Below are positions 36,739 to 49,737 of a stretch of 64,000 nucleotides of DNA, piece by piece. A model generated the notes under the pieces. That model saw nothing but the letters and a program-made list of their open reading frames with translations. It ran no database searches and was not told where the DNA came from. How positions within the stretch are numbered: position 1 is the stretch's first letter; each line of letters begins with the position of its first letter. The stretch comes from Ricinus communis (taxonomy: Eukaryota; Streptophyta; Magnoliopsida; Malpighiales; Euphorbiaceae): the NCBI RefSeq assembly GCF_019578655.1, contig NC_063265.1, positions 12,744,501-12,808,500 of the forward strand. Reading direction: 5' to 3'. A program made the translations under genes and the position numbers.

Positions 36739-39700
36739 TTAGCTGAAATTAAATCCACCAGAGGGAATAGTAGGCATATCACTCCCTCCAAATTGGAACC
36801 CAGATTGTGAAGCATCTCCTGGAGGCATGGTCTCATCCTCCTCTTCCAACCAATATGTCTCAAGAATCTTCACAGCCTTCTCATAAATTTCTATATTGTC
36901 ATGTGACTGTAGATTCTCAATTTTCTCCAACCCCTCAGCATCATCAATCATTTGCGCGTATAGATTTACACCACCATCATTGTTGCCCAAATTCTTGTCA
37001 GCTTCCCCTACCTTCAATATGTTTTCCAGACCTTCTAAGCAGACAGTCACAATCCTTGGATCAGGGCAGATGAGAAGGTCACACAAGGGCTTGATGCACC
37101 CTTGGCTAACAAGATATCTGTAAGCCACGAATACAAAGAATTAGCAGCTTAATTATATTTGATATACGTCCAACTTCAACCTACACATTTTGAACATATA
37201 TAAGAAACAAGAGCACTTATTCATACTTGATTTGATCATGAGTACCACCAGATGTAGCATTTGAGATCGCCCAAGCAGCCTCTTTCTTAATGTCGAATTC
37301 AGCATTTTCAAGCAAATGAACCAATGGACCAATAATATTTGCCTCAATTACAGCCTGCAACAATTCCATAAATATATCATCATATATCATCCAACAGTGG
37401 GAATCGATGCAACGCCATAAAATCAATACAATAAGCATGAACTTGTACCTGAATCTGCTCCTTGTTGCCAGCTGTTATATTAGAGATGGTCCAACAAGCT
37501 TCCTTCTTGATACTCTTTTTATAGTTATTTGTCAACAAATTCAGAAGGCAGGGCAGTGCTTGATGATTGATAATACACTGGAAAGGCAGCATACCACATA
37601 ACATTAGAGAAAACAAAAAAAGTGCACTTTATATGGCATGCACCATACAACAAAAACTTCACAGTGATTAGCTAAATCAATGAAAGAGCATGTTGCATGG
37701 GAGGAGGATAAGAAAAATAACTCTGACACTTTGGTCATCAAAGAGCATACAGGGAACATAGAAGATATTTAGCTGTCTACCAAATTGTACTTCTGCTTTA
37801 GAGCAAGTCCAGTTCACAAGCAAACCAACTAAAAACAATGAGAATGATGCTAGATGTGGTGTTAAATACAATGAATCCCAAATCAATAGCCCCAGTACCA
37901 GCCCACCCACAAATAATGTGAAACGGAACTGAAGGATAGAACTGACTACAGAATATTCATTCCTCAAGCATGGCTGCACTGCCATCGAATATCAATAGCA
38001 ACATCCAATAAATTCTAATGAGATTCCATTTGACACAACACATGTATATGGGCAAAACGAGAATAGTCAAGATGTAAACTGCATGTATAAGACCTAGTTC
38101 ATCAATAGCCTTGTGAAATATAAACTATTTCCAACGTTGTGGAATAGTGAATTGAGAAAATATACAAAGACAGAGAGAAAGCTGTATTCATATAGCCAGC
38201 AGTACCTGTGTCTGCATATCATCGCCAGTGACAATATTCCCAACAGTGCGAAGGGCAGGAATGAGAACTGATGGAGATGGGTGCCTGAGACATGTTGCAA
38301 AAACTTCATATTTTGAAAACACAAGTAGCAATAAAATCCATAATTCCAACAAACAAGAACAAAACAAGCTTAGAGCAAATAAATGTACAACTCACAGTAA
38401 AAGTTCAACTAGCCGAGGGCACACTCCTGCTTCAATAACAGCTTGAATTTTGTCATTGGTGCCATCAGAAAGATACGAGAGCGCCCAACATGCATCAGTC
38501 AAAACTTCTTCATCATTAGAATGAATTAGACGTGCAAGGGCTGGAAGTGCAGGCTTAACCTATTGAATAAGATGCAACAAAAACAAAATGTTATCAGGCA
38601 GTAACAGAATGTCTTCAACGAGAAGATGATAGGCACATTAAACACCATACTATTCAAAAACTCATAATGCTTGCAAAAGTAAAAATGTCATGAGTCATGA
38701 TACACCGACATAATCTGTAAATAACTTAAGTTTGAAAACAAGAAACTCGACTCAAACATTAGTGAATTGACAAACCTGCTCAAAAAATGGTTGTGGCTTG
38801 CCTCGGCAAAAGTTTGAGAGTGTCCATGTAGCATTCCTCAGCATAGAAAGTTTAGCATGCTCATTCAACTGTGCCAGTAAAGGAAGCAATGCTCCATTGC
38901 CAAGGACCAGATCACGACATTTAGGAGAATCACCAGCAACATTTCCCAGTGCCCAAACAGCCTGAAAGTACACAACACACAAACAAATTAGTCAAAATTA
39001 GCATGTGAAATATTTATTAGCAGTTTTAATTCAGCGCAAACTCAATCCATTTGCACCTAGCAGCATCGCAAAGAACAAGTTCAAAGGGCAGAACTAGTGC
39101 AGTGGTATAAGATATACACATTTCAAATTTTCTCCGGCATACCTGTTCACGAACATCATCACTTGGAGAAGCAAGAAGCTTTACAAATATAGGGACAGCT
39201 CCATGATCAATTACCACCCTCGTATTCTCAGATGTCCCAGAGGCAATGTTTGTCAGAGCCCAAGCTGCTTCAAACTACATAAATTTAACCCAATAAGAAT
39301 CTCGAGGTATAACAAAGAAAGATTGATGATTAAAGGGTGGTTGAAGGCATCCAGCAGACCTGAAGCTGCGGAAAGTCCTCCCTCATAAGAAACTCAACAA
39401 AGCGAGGAACAACACCAGCTTGTATGACTTCCTCAATTGGAGGGCTGCGCTCTGGTAATCAACCAGAAAATTTGACACGATATACAAGTGAAACGAATTC
39501 CAAAAAATACAAGATAAGTAGTACGGAAACTAGTTTCTCACCGATTGAAAGCAATTTTCTAAATTGAGTGGTTGCCTCAAGCTGCAGGTTACTATCATCA
39601 GACCAAACACCGGCAACCATAGATGGTAGATGCTCCAACTGCAGTCGAGCAATTAAAAAACATGAAGAGAAATTTAAACCAACTTACTCTTTCTGAGTCG

Positions 39701-40870
39701 CCAAAAATACTCCGAATTTTCAATAAAATATCCCTCAATGAGCAGTGATTTAGTCAATATAACAAAATTCAACACAGCGCAATTTCAATAGGGTTGCAGT
39801 TATCAATCTAAAAGCCACCACTCCATATAAAATAAATAACTCATCACATAGCATAGAGAAAGGAAGGTCCAAACCATTATATAAAACAATTAGAAACAGT
39901 TCCATCATGTAAAATATATATTTTTTTTAAATTCTCCCTTTTCTGTTGTTTATATTTTTTGGTTAGGAATCCTTAATTCACCTAGAATTATCAGAACTAT
40001 ATTAATATCTCAAAAGTTAAATGCACTTGCTTCGAATAAGAGCACAAAGTTTGCACAGCCAAAAGCACAATAGGGCTGCAGCATCAACCAAGAAAATCAA
40101 CTTATTATCCCTTAATAAAAAGCTCCAAAAAGAAAAGGCCAAGGTTTTGCAATCAAAACCCAAACCATAAAATTCATGATGCCAGACCCCTTTTTCACAA
40201 CTTAAGAAATTTTACGGTGTCCTCATCTGGAAACAAATTTCAACAAAGCCCCTCAGGAGAGTCCACTACATCAAACAAGTTCATCTAAACCAGCAGAACT
40301 CGAAAGGCTCCATAATTAGTAAGTGAAAAACTATCACAGCAAGCAATCAAAACAATCCACAATCAATCGCAACAAGCAGCAGATAAAATCAAGTTACTAA
40401 AAGCCGAGCATTGCATTGAGCAACAACAAGATTCACTGCCCAGTCAGTAAACAGAGCTAATAAGACCCTAATTATGAACTAAGCTTTATGCGATAACCAC
40501 CATCGAACACAAAACAATTATATTCAATAAGAAAACCCTAACTTTTAGTCAAAAAATTACAACGATTAGATCCTCTAACAACGAAAAGAAAAGCACAATT
40601 GAATTCGCGCAATCTTATATTTCAGAAGAAAAAAAAAGAATACTAGATTACAGAACTAACCTTCTTCTCGACGGCCGAGGAGTGAAGAGAAGCTGGCATA
40701 GGCTGAGCTTGAAGTCCTTCACGTCTCTTCTTCTGTAAACTCTCCTCACGCCGATTTTTACGGATCTCGACCATGTTATCTTCTCGCCTACGGCGACCTT
40801 CCTCCGCATCCACCGCCACTTTGTATCTGTTCCTTCGAACCTCGGTTCTAGCGCTCGGCCTCAACGACAT
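36739..40870 (-). CDS. IMPA: Importin subunit alpha
   Basis: Ten minus-strand exons (40661-40870, 39542-39638, 39360-39451, 39143-39274, 38776-38961, 38396-38559, 38206-38284, 37449-37577, 37227-37354, 36739-37117) give 531 residues, the usual plant length. Residues 1-70 form the Arg/Lys-rich importin-beta-binding domain ([40 protein letters not shown]). About ten ARM repeats follow, with the Trp/Asn ladder visible ([65 protein letters not shown]). These bind classical nuclear localisation signals. The C-terminus SGGFNFS matches Arabidopsis IMPA1/2. The protein carries NLS cargo with importin beta through the nuclear pore. Intron 1 is about 1 kb. A TATA-like word lies about 190 bp upstream of the ATG. 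Confidence 0.95.
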
Positions 40871-43218
40871 CTTATCTTACTTTTAAATTACTTTGTTATT
40901 TTAAATGGATTCAAAAAGTATTGTTGGAATGATTGATAGAACGATCTCAAAAGAAATGGAGAGAGAGAAATCAAAACTTTTCTTTCAGAGAGGTTTTTAA
41001 GGGTTTTGATGTTGAAAGGAGAGAGAAGGGAGAGAAAGAAAGGGGGTTTTGTGCATGTATATATAGGATGTACTAATGGAGGGTAGGGCTTGTGATGTAT
41101 GTGGACACGGATCGGGTGTTATTTACTCGATGCGCCATCGAGTTTGAGTTTGAATTTGAATATGAGGGAAAAAAAGGGACCTTTTTCTTCTGAAATGGTG
41201 GGACCTACTGTGACAGTTTTACCGGGAGTCTAACGGCGTCGTTTTAATCTGTGACGAAGGTTTCGTGGCCTCATCAATTGGGAAGAACAATAAAATAAAG
41301 AAAAATATATTATCCGTCGAGTCGAGTGTAGTAATATGTGAATTAAATAAAAGACAGCATAGTATTTTATTCCAATTAGACTAAGAAAACAAACTCAGTA
41401 GACCGACTTCATATTTATCCTATTTCTTCTTCTTTCTTTTTCTCTTAATACGCGCTTTAATTTTCATCTGTTATTTGCAAATATATAAAAAATAATTTAT
41501 AGACTGCTGTAGGCTTCAGCTACATCATCGGCCTATCCAAACTGAAAACAGGGTCCACAGGAGGAAACCGTAGCCCAACTTGGTGGGTTTTAGCAGCTAG
41601 CAGATGGATTCTGGTGTTTTTTTTTTTTTTAAATGCATTGGGTCTCCTGAGTTACGCTTTGTTATCAGAGAGACACAGGCTGCTCCAGCATATGACCGCA
41701 GCCTGTTGAGAAAAGTTAGGTATAATGTTTTGGGATGGCATCTTTAATTAGTAACATCTAATTTGAATTCGATCAAGCATTATCAGTGTGAAAAAAGATC
41801 AATTTTCAGGAATGAATTTTATAAGTGTGCTTAATTTAGTCCATCACAAACCGCCCAAGTAACTAGCAAATTTTGGACAAAAGAACTGGGAGAGTTAGCA
41901 ATTCTTTTCAATAAGCTCTCTTTCTTCCACTGATGGACCAAAAGGCCGAGCAGAATACCAGACCCAAACAGACAGTATTATTCGTGAAGAAAATAAGATG
42001 GCAAAGAAAAAAGAAGAAAAGGCAAGGCAAGACAGAAGGGACTGAGTTCCTGTTATATATTAGCTTAAAATAATGATGTCAGACAGACCGAAGGAGAGAC
42101 AGGCCGAGCAGTTATAAGCTGAAAAGGAAGGTGCCAGTTGCAGGAAGTAGGAGGCTCCACCAGGCACTGACACACTACAAACAAACGGACCTGAGTAAAC
42201 GACAATTGCACCTAGTATCCATCAACGTGAACCACTAACATTGTTATTATTATTATTATTATTTGCCAAAGATCAAGATTCATTTAATAGAAAGATACTG
42301 CTAGTACATCAGAACCACCATTAAGTATCTGCATGATTTAATCATATGAAATTCTGAACCCCTTGCAGCCTTTTTGGCTCCGTCTTCCAACTATTTGAGA
42401 CCTCAATATTTTTGCCATTCAACGGTAAACAAAAAACAAAGTAAATGTAAATGAAATGTACTTCCATTTCCATTTGAATCCTGGAGAAGTTTAGGCTTCT
42501 CCTTTTGCAGTCCACGTGTAAAGATGAAGGTAATTTTTTTGTCTGGAATTTAAAAAATTTCATGAATTGTATTAAAATTTATTGCCAAGTTAAAAAAGAT
42601 GAATGTTACAATTTTTAATTTACCTAAAACTGTTAAAAGGAATATGAATTTTAAAAACATATAACATTACGTTCTTAACGAAAGAAACCACAGCACTGAC
42701 GCCTCGAGAATGGTATGCGTTTTGAATTGGCTTTGGATTCGGATTCACAAACCCATCCAAAAAATTTTAAATACATATATATAAAACACAATTTAGCATG
42801 CGAAACAAATGTCGATCTTTTCCTGAGATGTCTGTCCATTATTTTGAGCCAAGGGAAGGACCCATATGAACCTCAAGTCATGCATTAGGCAAATTAGACC
42901 TAGAGCTCTACTCCATCATTTCCAGTCAACAAGAGCATATAGCATACATCTGAAATGTGAATAAATAAAAGGGGAAAACTTAGAAATTTTATTCCATGGA
43001 AGCACTAAAGCTTTTCTAATAAAGTAGTCACAAATATTATATAATAAAACATTAAGAAACCAAACTAACTTATCTGAGCTAACTATCCAATAAAAGGCAC
43101 CCAATTCTTTCCCCCCCAACCAACCATCCCAGAGTTAGGCTTCTCTTAGATTAAATTAAAATGGCAGATATTAGATTCAGATTACAGTACACAGAGAGGG
43201 GTCAAAATGGCATGTGCA
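40871..43218. other. Importin-alpha promoter and J-protein 3' flank
   Basis: About 2.3 kb of intergenic DNA. The importin-proximal side is purine-rich leader and promoter. The rest contains a T tract (41618-41631) and a short ATT triplet run (42240-42262). Short frames at 42342-42563 and 42916-43119 have no family signature. No element was recognised. Confidence 0.45.
41058..41066 (-). promoter_or_regulatory. TATA-box candidate for importin alpha
   Basis: CTATATATA read on the minus strand, about 190 bases upstream of the importin-alpha ATG. This is a sensible distance for a short leader. It is inferred from position and sequence only, and such words are common in AT-rich DNA. Confidence 0.4.
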
Positions 43219-44388
43219 TCAACAGCGAGAGGTGTTGCGCTTCACCGTATTACCTTTGGATGGATTAACGCGTGCCCTCTTTATATCCGTTTGATCTTCA
43301 TTAATCCCAACCCCCACGCCATCTCCACCCACCATTTCTACGAACATCCTTTGAAGATCTTCAAAGCTATCTCCCTATTCAATCAAACACCCAACGAGCT
43401 GAGATTATAATTACTATTTGATCAAATTATTAGGGGCACTAAAGGGAAATACAGTCTGTACCTCGTCTTTGACATTGTTCATCATGGAGATCATCTCTTG
43501 CATAAAGTCACAAAAGTCCTGTTATTTTAAAATTTTACAGAAGTTCATGGGTCATCTAGACAATTGTTTTTTTATTAAAAAAAAAAGGCTAAAATTGCAA
43601 ATTTTGCAAAGCAATCATTTGGGCAGAGAACCATGTCTTGAAGGGATGAAATACGCAACAGTAAAAAAAAAATAAAAAAAAAAAAAGCAAAGTAAACCAA
43701 GGCGATCGTTTCAACGATGTCGTTTAGTTTAGTGATTAGCGGTACAGAAACGACATCGTTTTAGCCTTGGCCTGAAAGGAGAAGAGATTTTTATACGTAC
43801 GTCGTCTTCCTCTTCCAGAGGATCGTAAAGCCCAGCATCGTAAATCGATCTTTTAGCCTGGTCAGATAAAACTGTAAAAAAAAAAATAATAATAATAAAT
43901 AAATAAACGAACAGTTACCGGCAGTTAGCATGCGCGTGAAAAAGTAAATAAACGGAAAAATTGCGGCGTTAAGATATTTTTATGAGAAGAAATATTATGA
44001 TTATTAATATGAATTTACCGGAATACGCTTCCTGGATTTGCTGAAACCGTCGTTTCACTTCTCCGGCCACCGCGGTATTCCCAGCCCACTTGTCCGGGTG
44101 CCATTTCTTCAGTTACAGGAAAAAAAAATCACAGTTTCAATGTACTTTTCTTTTTAATTTAATCACAATAACCGGCAACATTACATTTGCAGTGACAGAA
44201 AAAATAGAACAGTTTGACCCAAAAAAAAAAAAAAAAAGAACAGAGAGCAAAGGAAACGGCGTTGTCGTGATTAATACCATGGCGAGTTTGCGATAAGCAG
44301 TACGGATATCAGAGAAGGAGGCATCGCGACGAATCCCAAGAACAGAGTAATAGCAAGATCCGCCGTTGGATCCTCCTTCTCGATCCAT
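43219..44388 (-). CDS. Small J-domain (DnaJ/HSP40 type III) co-chaperone
   Basis: Five minus-strand exons (44278-44388, 44019-44106, 43801-43871, 43462-43518, 43219-43374) give 160 residues. A J-domain fills residues about 12-80: [20 protein letters not shown], then KWHPDKW carrying the HPD tripeptide that activates Hsp70 ATPase, then a helix ending [20 protein letters not shown]. There is no Gly/Phe or Cys-rich region, so it is class C (type III). The C-terminal part is acidic and then Met-rich ([18 protein letters not shown]), ending in a basic tail. There is no signal peptide, so a cytosolic or nuclear site is likely. Related small plant J-proteins are often heat-induced, but I cannot name the orthologue. 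Each intron interrupts the J-domain or tail at conserved-looking phases. Confidence 0.9.
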
Positions 44389-44558
44389 AATCTCTCAACT
44401 TACCACCAGAGCAAAAGCCAGAATCCTTTTAACACCAGCAGTAAGCTTTAAAATCCAGCACTCCAATTACTAAACCGAGCTGTTGATCTCCGTACCTTTA
44501 TTACCAAAAACACACATAGCTTCTTATTGTTGTCTGTTTGTGTTTGCTGATGGTGGTT

Positions 44559-44584
44559 GTGGTGGTGGTGGTGGTGGTGGTGGT
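44559..44584. repeat. (GGT)n microsatellite
   Basis: Perfect GGT triplets upstream of the J-protein ATG, probably in its promoter or leader. Confidence 0.85.
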
Positions 44585-44931
44585 TTTAAGGGCAGGAGAG
44601 AGAAAGAGACAGTGAGAGCGAAAATAAAATATCTTCCGAGACTTTATTTTTTAAGAGGCCATGTATTTATGCAAGGGGAAAGTTCGAGAGATTTCTGTCT
44701 GATTGTTAGTCTTTGAGAGATGAAGATATTTTCTTTGCGATTTTGATAATAGCCACTCTAATATTATATAATTACTGGTTTTGCCATCAATGTTAGCGTT
44801 ACTTTTACACTTATCGCTGCCTGTTTACGTCCGTTGGCGGAATTATTGTTTAATCCTGATTTGCTTTTCCTCTTTTAATAAAACAAGATTTATTTAAAAC
44901 GCAATAATCAAGAACAAGAAGTTGCTTGTTT

Positions 44932-44959
44932 TCCTCCTCCTCCTCCTCCTCCTCCTCCT
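44932..44959. repeat. (TCC)9 microsatellite
   Basis: About nine perfect TCC triplets in intergenic DNA. Confidence 0.85.
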
Positions 44960-45471
44960 TCTAATCGACTGGTGTCAATGTGTAATTTGATTAGTTAAAT
45001 ACATATTTATCCTTCTAAATTCATACTATTTTATTAATTTAAAATTTTTAATCTGTAATTTAATCTAATTAATACTTAAAATTTCTGCAACTTACTCCGA
45101 CAGAACGTTGCCAATAAAGAACATTTCAAAAGTTAATGTTCAATTAATCTAAAGCACAGTGAAAAGTTAAGCTTAACATTGAAAAAACTGATCACTTCTT
45201 TTGATCATCGACAATTTGTACAAGAACCCTTCTTCTGCACTTTCTTTTCTTACAAGAAGGCTTTAGGGAAAAAGGAAAAAAAATAAAAAAAACAGAGTAA
45301 AAGGAGATACATAAATAAGCTACAAAACTAAGCTAACACTCTGCACCTTTTTACAAGAAAGCAAAGCAAATTCCAAGAAATACAGGAAAAACTAAAAATC
45401 TAAAATGACCACCTCTGATTGACCTTAGGAGAGAGCTTATCTCTCCTATAAACCTTGAGATGCTTGATTTA

Positions 45472-48272
45472 CTAACAAGTTTGGTAATCTACATGACAGA
45501 AGCTTTGCCACATTCTTTTAGCAGCAATGTCTCGCCTAACCGATCCCCACTTCATGATAGCAGCTCGTAGCTTACACCACCCTGCTTTTGGTTTTCTAAT
45601 TCTCGACATATGTACACTAAATCTTGGATGAGCAGAAATAAAACCTAGTTCTTCGTTTCCTGAACTGAATATAAAAGTATCCCCTTGTCCCCAGCTGCAG
45701 CCCGGCGAGTTACCAGCAGACCAGTTTGATGTTTGAGGTTGCAAAATTTCCTCAGGTGTCAATTGATTAGTCGGGATATGCCACTGTGAAACACTTGTTT
45801 GCCAAGTGCTTTCTCCTGTGCAGGGTAAAAACAAATCCCCCAATTTGAAACTGTTCCTTAGTGGTGATTGAAACAAGTGATTCGCACTCCCAGCGGTGTT
45901 GAAATCAATCAGCATTTCTGGTTCATCTGAACACAAAGTAACCGCCGGTTTAGTTTTCATACACGAACCAAAGTTATTAAACATAATAGAAACTATATAA
46001 ATAGAATCCAACAATTAATTGAAGTCATATACCTTTTCGTGCCACTGGGAGATCAGGTTGCTGCAGACCGAGATTTTGATCATGATATGAATCAGATCCA
46101 GGACATGTCAAAGTCCTTGAAGGGCCTGAAATAGCATGAGCATCAATCAAGATGAACTCTTTCACATTGTTATAAGCTTGTCGCTTTAAGTTCTCCACCA
46201 AAGCCTGCCAATATTGAACACAAATGTTGAACAATCAGATAAACTGCAGACACATCCCTAATGAACGAATTTTTGAATGAAACTGAACATTGTAATGGCC
46301 TTTAAGTACTTACCTTGTGAGGAGGAGTAAGTTTATCCAGAGGCTCGTAGGTCTGACCATCAAATGTTACTTTTATGATCTTGTATACGGAATCGAAAAT
46401 CAGCCCAACACTTTGTTCAGGTTCAAAGTAAGCATACAATTTTTCATCAAGAACACAAGTATTTGCATGCTCTATAATTGTATCCCATATCTTGTTTGAG
46501 ATTCCACCTCCAAGCACCTGTGATCAGATTGAGTTATCAGTTTCAATGGAATCATAAAGAGAAATATTCATCCGACTCTGAAAACAACCGGAAGGGTTAA
46601 GCAGAGGAGACTCTCTTACTCTGCGGAGTTCAGGGGGATTAACTGCATAACGTTGAAGAAAGTCCCTCACAGTGCGAATTCCCAACTCAGCCAGCTTCTT
46701 GTGGGATGAGCCGTCTTTTGCTATTCTTTCCAGACGCCATACTTCATCATCCAATTGCGGAGGGTAATGTTTCTTATACACTGAAAATTAACAGATTAGG
46801 TTTTAAGTCTTTTTAGTTACAGATCTTGCAAAAAAGCTGATATCTCATTAATAAACATCAGGAAACAGCTGAAGTTTTAAGTGTTGAACTTACACTCTCC
46901 GCGATGATCCTTGACCACGAAAGCTTCACTTCTTGCTTCTCTTATCCTAGCTTCACCACTTTCACCGCTAATTTTGGACACAGGTTTAGCTCCCAAACGA
47001 AATTTTCGACTCCTCTGCCAACTTGAATTATCTGTAAAAGCAACATCACTTATCGAAACAACTCCACCTCTTAGCGTAACATTCAGATCTCCTCCAGTCA
47101 CCAGTGGCCTTCTACCCTCTCTTTCACGGATAACACTGGCATTGAATTCAGTCTCACTCCAGTCTTCTAGGTCATCCAAGCCAAAATCACCATTAAGGAC
47201 AAGAATTTCAATCTTCATACAAGATAGAGGACCAGAAGTGACAAGGGTCTTGCGGTTAGCATCCCACAATTCTATCCTGATGGGACTACCATCCTCCGCT
47301 TCTATTCTGCTATTAGTAAAAATGGTAGAAGGCGGTTTGTTGACGAAGCGCAGCAGGAAGCCTCTTCCTCCTGTTGTTTCATTCTGATTGAATGGAGGTC
47401 TACAACAAAGAAATACAAGCAAATCATATGTATAATTCGGTTAGTCCTGTCACATAATGTCTTAATCCAATAAAACTCTATTCGACTGCTTCATTTTTCA
47501 TGTTCAACTTTCTAGGGAACCAAAATCCTGATAACAGATGAGCAAAATTAGAGACAATTGATATACATGGACTAACCTGAAGGATGGATGAAGAATGCGA
47601 CAAACAGTTCTTTCCACCTCATCTCGCACCTAATGAACAAGACAAGCAGAAGCACTTCCGTTAGATAATTAAAAGCATAAGTGCTAGTAAAAGTGATTGA
47701 AATCAAGAATTTGAGCTGTTTCAATCAAATTATGTTTCTGATATGCTCAAAGAACAAGAGATGCAAATTATTCCCATTGGTACATCAACTAATAAAGACT
47801 AAAAGAAGAAGGCAATCAGCTAATTCATTGACTTTGAAAAATCATCTAAGTTGGCCATTTTTTATTGTGAAGTCGCCGTTGGACATAAAAAGGAATAAAA
47901 ACAAGCTCTGCTTTATTGAAGTTACTATAAATACAAAGCTAATCAGCATATGCCTGAGCTGAAATGAAATAAAGAAAAGGAACATGGAATAATCATATGT
48001 TACCACTCTTCTAAGAAAAGGTTCCATCTTTGCCGCCATATCCTCAACTGAAAGCATACCTAGCACGTCTCTAATGACACTGCCAACACAAGAAGAAAAA
48101 CCCACATCAAAACCTGAATATAACAGCTGAAAAAACAGAAGCATAACATGGAAAACATACACTTAAAGCTTAAAGAATTAAGGACCTACTTCTTAAACCG
48201 CTTAGAGTCGTGAGCTGAAGCTTCTTCAGTTCCACTCTCAGCATCACCATAAAGATACCTCTTTGTCACCAT
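45472..48272 (-). CDS. CBP60G: CBP60g-type calmodulin-binding immune transcription factor
   Basis: Eight minus-strand exons (48190-48272, 48004-48079, 47577-47629, 46894-47399, 46620-46780, 46314-46517, 46033-46204, 45472-45926) give 569 residues. The CBP60 DNA-binding core is complete: [13 protein letters not shown] (here [14 protein letters not shown]), [30 protein letters not shown], then [20 protein letters not shown]. Features closest to CBP60g are [18 protein letters not shown] and [10 protein letters not shown], followed by a long variable tail. A basic, Trp-containing helix near the end ([20 protein letters not shown]) could bind calmodulin; in Arabidopsis CBP60g calmodulin binds the N-terminus. 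CBP60g and SARD1 activate ICS1 and salicylate/pipecolate immunity genes. A position two genes or so from DPD1 and GATA supports CBP60g, from memory (At5g26920). Confidence 0.9.
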
Positions 48273-48408
48273 CAGACAGAACTCAAAAACAAAGAAACAA
48301 TAATGTCCTTGAAAAGAAACCTCAACTTCAGATTTTGATATAAAGAACAAAGAGTTACCAACACCAAACAACCTTATACGTGTATAAATAAGCAAAGATT
48401 TTTAAGAT

Positions 48409-48514
48409 TTGACTTAATGAAAGGGAAGAAGGTACATAGAAGTTTCGATTGAATCCTAACTCTCCTAGAAAAAAGACACGCTTTAGAAACAATGATACAT
48501 CACATAAAAGTCAA
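48409..48514. promoter_or_regulatory. Pair of W-box (TTGACT) words upstream of CBP60g
   Basis: TTGACT on the plus strand at 48409-48414 and on the minus strand at 48509-48514. They lie 140-240 bases upstream of the CBP60g ATG, in the leader or proximal promoter. W-boxes bind WRKY factors, known regulators of immune genes. Six-base words are frequent by chance, so this is suggestive only. Confidence 0.3.
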
Positions 48515-48917
48515 GAATCATATTCCAAGAAAGTTTTCAAAAGCTGATGAACAAGAAACAAGAAAACTCTAAAAAGGGCATATATATATATATATATATA
48601 TTATCTTTTTTCTTGCAAATTGTAAAACATTTATATATTTGGATACTCCAAAGTATCAAGAACCTAGTACTTAACTACTAATCAAACTGGCATTAAGTGA
48701 AAGGACAAATAAGAGTTTGGATCTATTTATAATGATAATAATAAAAAAAGACCTTGAAAATCTTGAAATTCTAGGTAACGAACTAACCGCGTGATGCTTG
48801 AAAAGTACATCACCTGTATAAATCAAATGATAAATGCAGCTTTTAAAGAAATGATCATTTTTTGTAATGATAACGAGAGATTGGAGAAAAATAAACACAA
48901 AATTAAACCGGTGACTG

Positions 48918-49737
48918 ACGCGTTAAAGCGAGTAGTAGATGGAGAATAGAAAGTCGTCGGGAAATTGCAGATAAAATTTCTGGGTTACCGCGTTTTTGAG
49001 AATAGACCCACAATTTTAATTTTTTTCTTTAAAGAAAAACCAGATGTAAAGCAAGAATGAAACAAACTCGAAGCAAATCTGAATTTCAATTGAATTCCAC
49101 CTTTTCTTCTGTTATTAGTACGTACTCTTCGCACGTACATCATAGCTCAACTGAAACTGAATTTTGTTTTTGTATATGGCCTGATGAAAGTAGCCATACA
49201 GCAGCTAGCTAGCTAATGTTCAGGCTTCTATTCCCATAAAACAAAATTTTGCTTTCTGAAATCATACGCTATACTCTCTTTTAACCCATCACCGTGAATT
49301 GACAAGCAACTCGAATCGCAATTCCTACTCCAGTGGAGTTCAATTTATCTACATATTTTACTTCTTTTGGCTAATTAATCGGATTCCACCACAACTCCAT
49401 CTCACTAACTTACGAATCTCTTGCAAATTTTAATAAATTGATGTATTACAAATTTAAATTCAAATCTACGCGTTTTTGAACTAGCGATTCCAACTCCACA
49501 AATGAAAATAGATAATCAAGTTGAAGCTAGCCGTGACCCGATCCGGCCCTTGCGATTCTTTTCTTATGGTGAAAGATCAACAAGAAGATGACGTTTCTCA
49601 AATAAGGGACGGTCTGTGGTTAACTTTCATTCCAATTAGGAAAATCATATAATTAGAAGAAAGTATTAGCTATAAAGGTGTTAATGGGATTATATTGAAA
49701 TTTTCTGAAAACACAACTGAGTACAAATTTCACGCGT
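48918..49737. promoter_or_regulatory. Cluster of CGCG (CAMTA) boxes upstream of CBP60g
   Basis: Four core CGCG boxes: ACGCGT at 48918-48923, CCGCGT at 48988-48993, ACGCGT at 49468-49473 and ACGCGT at 49732-49737. They lie about 0.65-1.46 kb upstream of the CBP60g start codon. The (A/C/G)CGCG(T/C/G) box is the CAMTA/SR calmodulin-binding factor site. Arabidopsis CAMTA3 controls CBP60g and SARD1. In DNA this AT-rich, even one such word in 1 kb is uncommon. Confidence 0.55.

Larger units (their letters stand above)
44389..45471. other. J-protein promoter and CBP60g 3' flank
   Basis: About 1.1 kb with no gene. It contains a GGT-rich run (44559-44584) in the J-protein leader/promoter and a (TCC)n run (44932-44959). 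The CBP60g 3' UTR probably reaches to about 45.2 kb. Confidence 0.5.

Noticed and set aside
36429..36863. 144-codon minus-strand frame near the importin-alpha 3' end
   Set aside because: It mostly covers the probable 3' UTR and overlaps the last exon out of frame. No family features.
37677..37985. 102-codon minus-strand frame
   Set aside because: It lies inside an importin-alpha intron and is hydrophobic low-complexity sequence with no homologue I know.
46911..47387. 158-codon plus-strand frame
   Set aside because: It mirrors the conserved CBP60 core exon on the minus strand.
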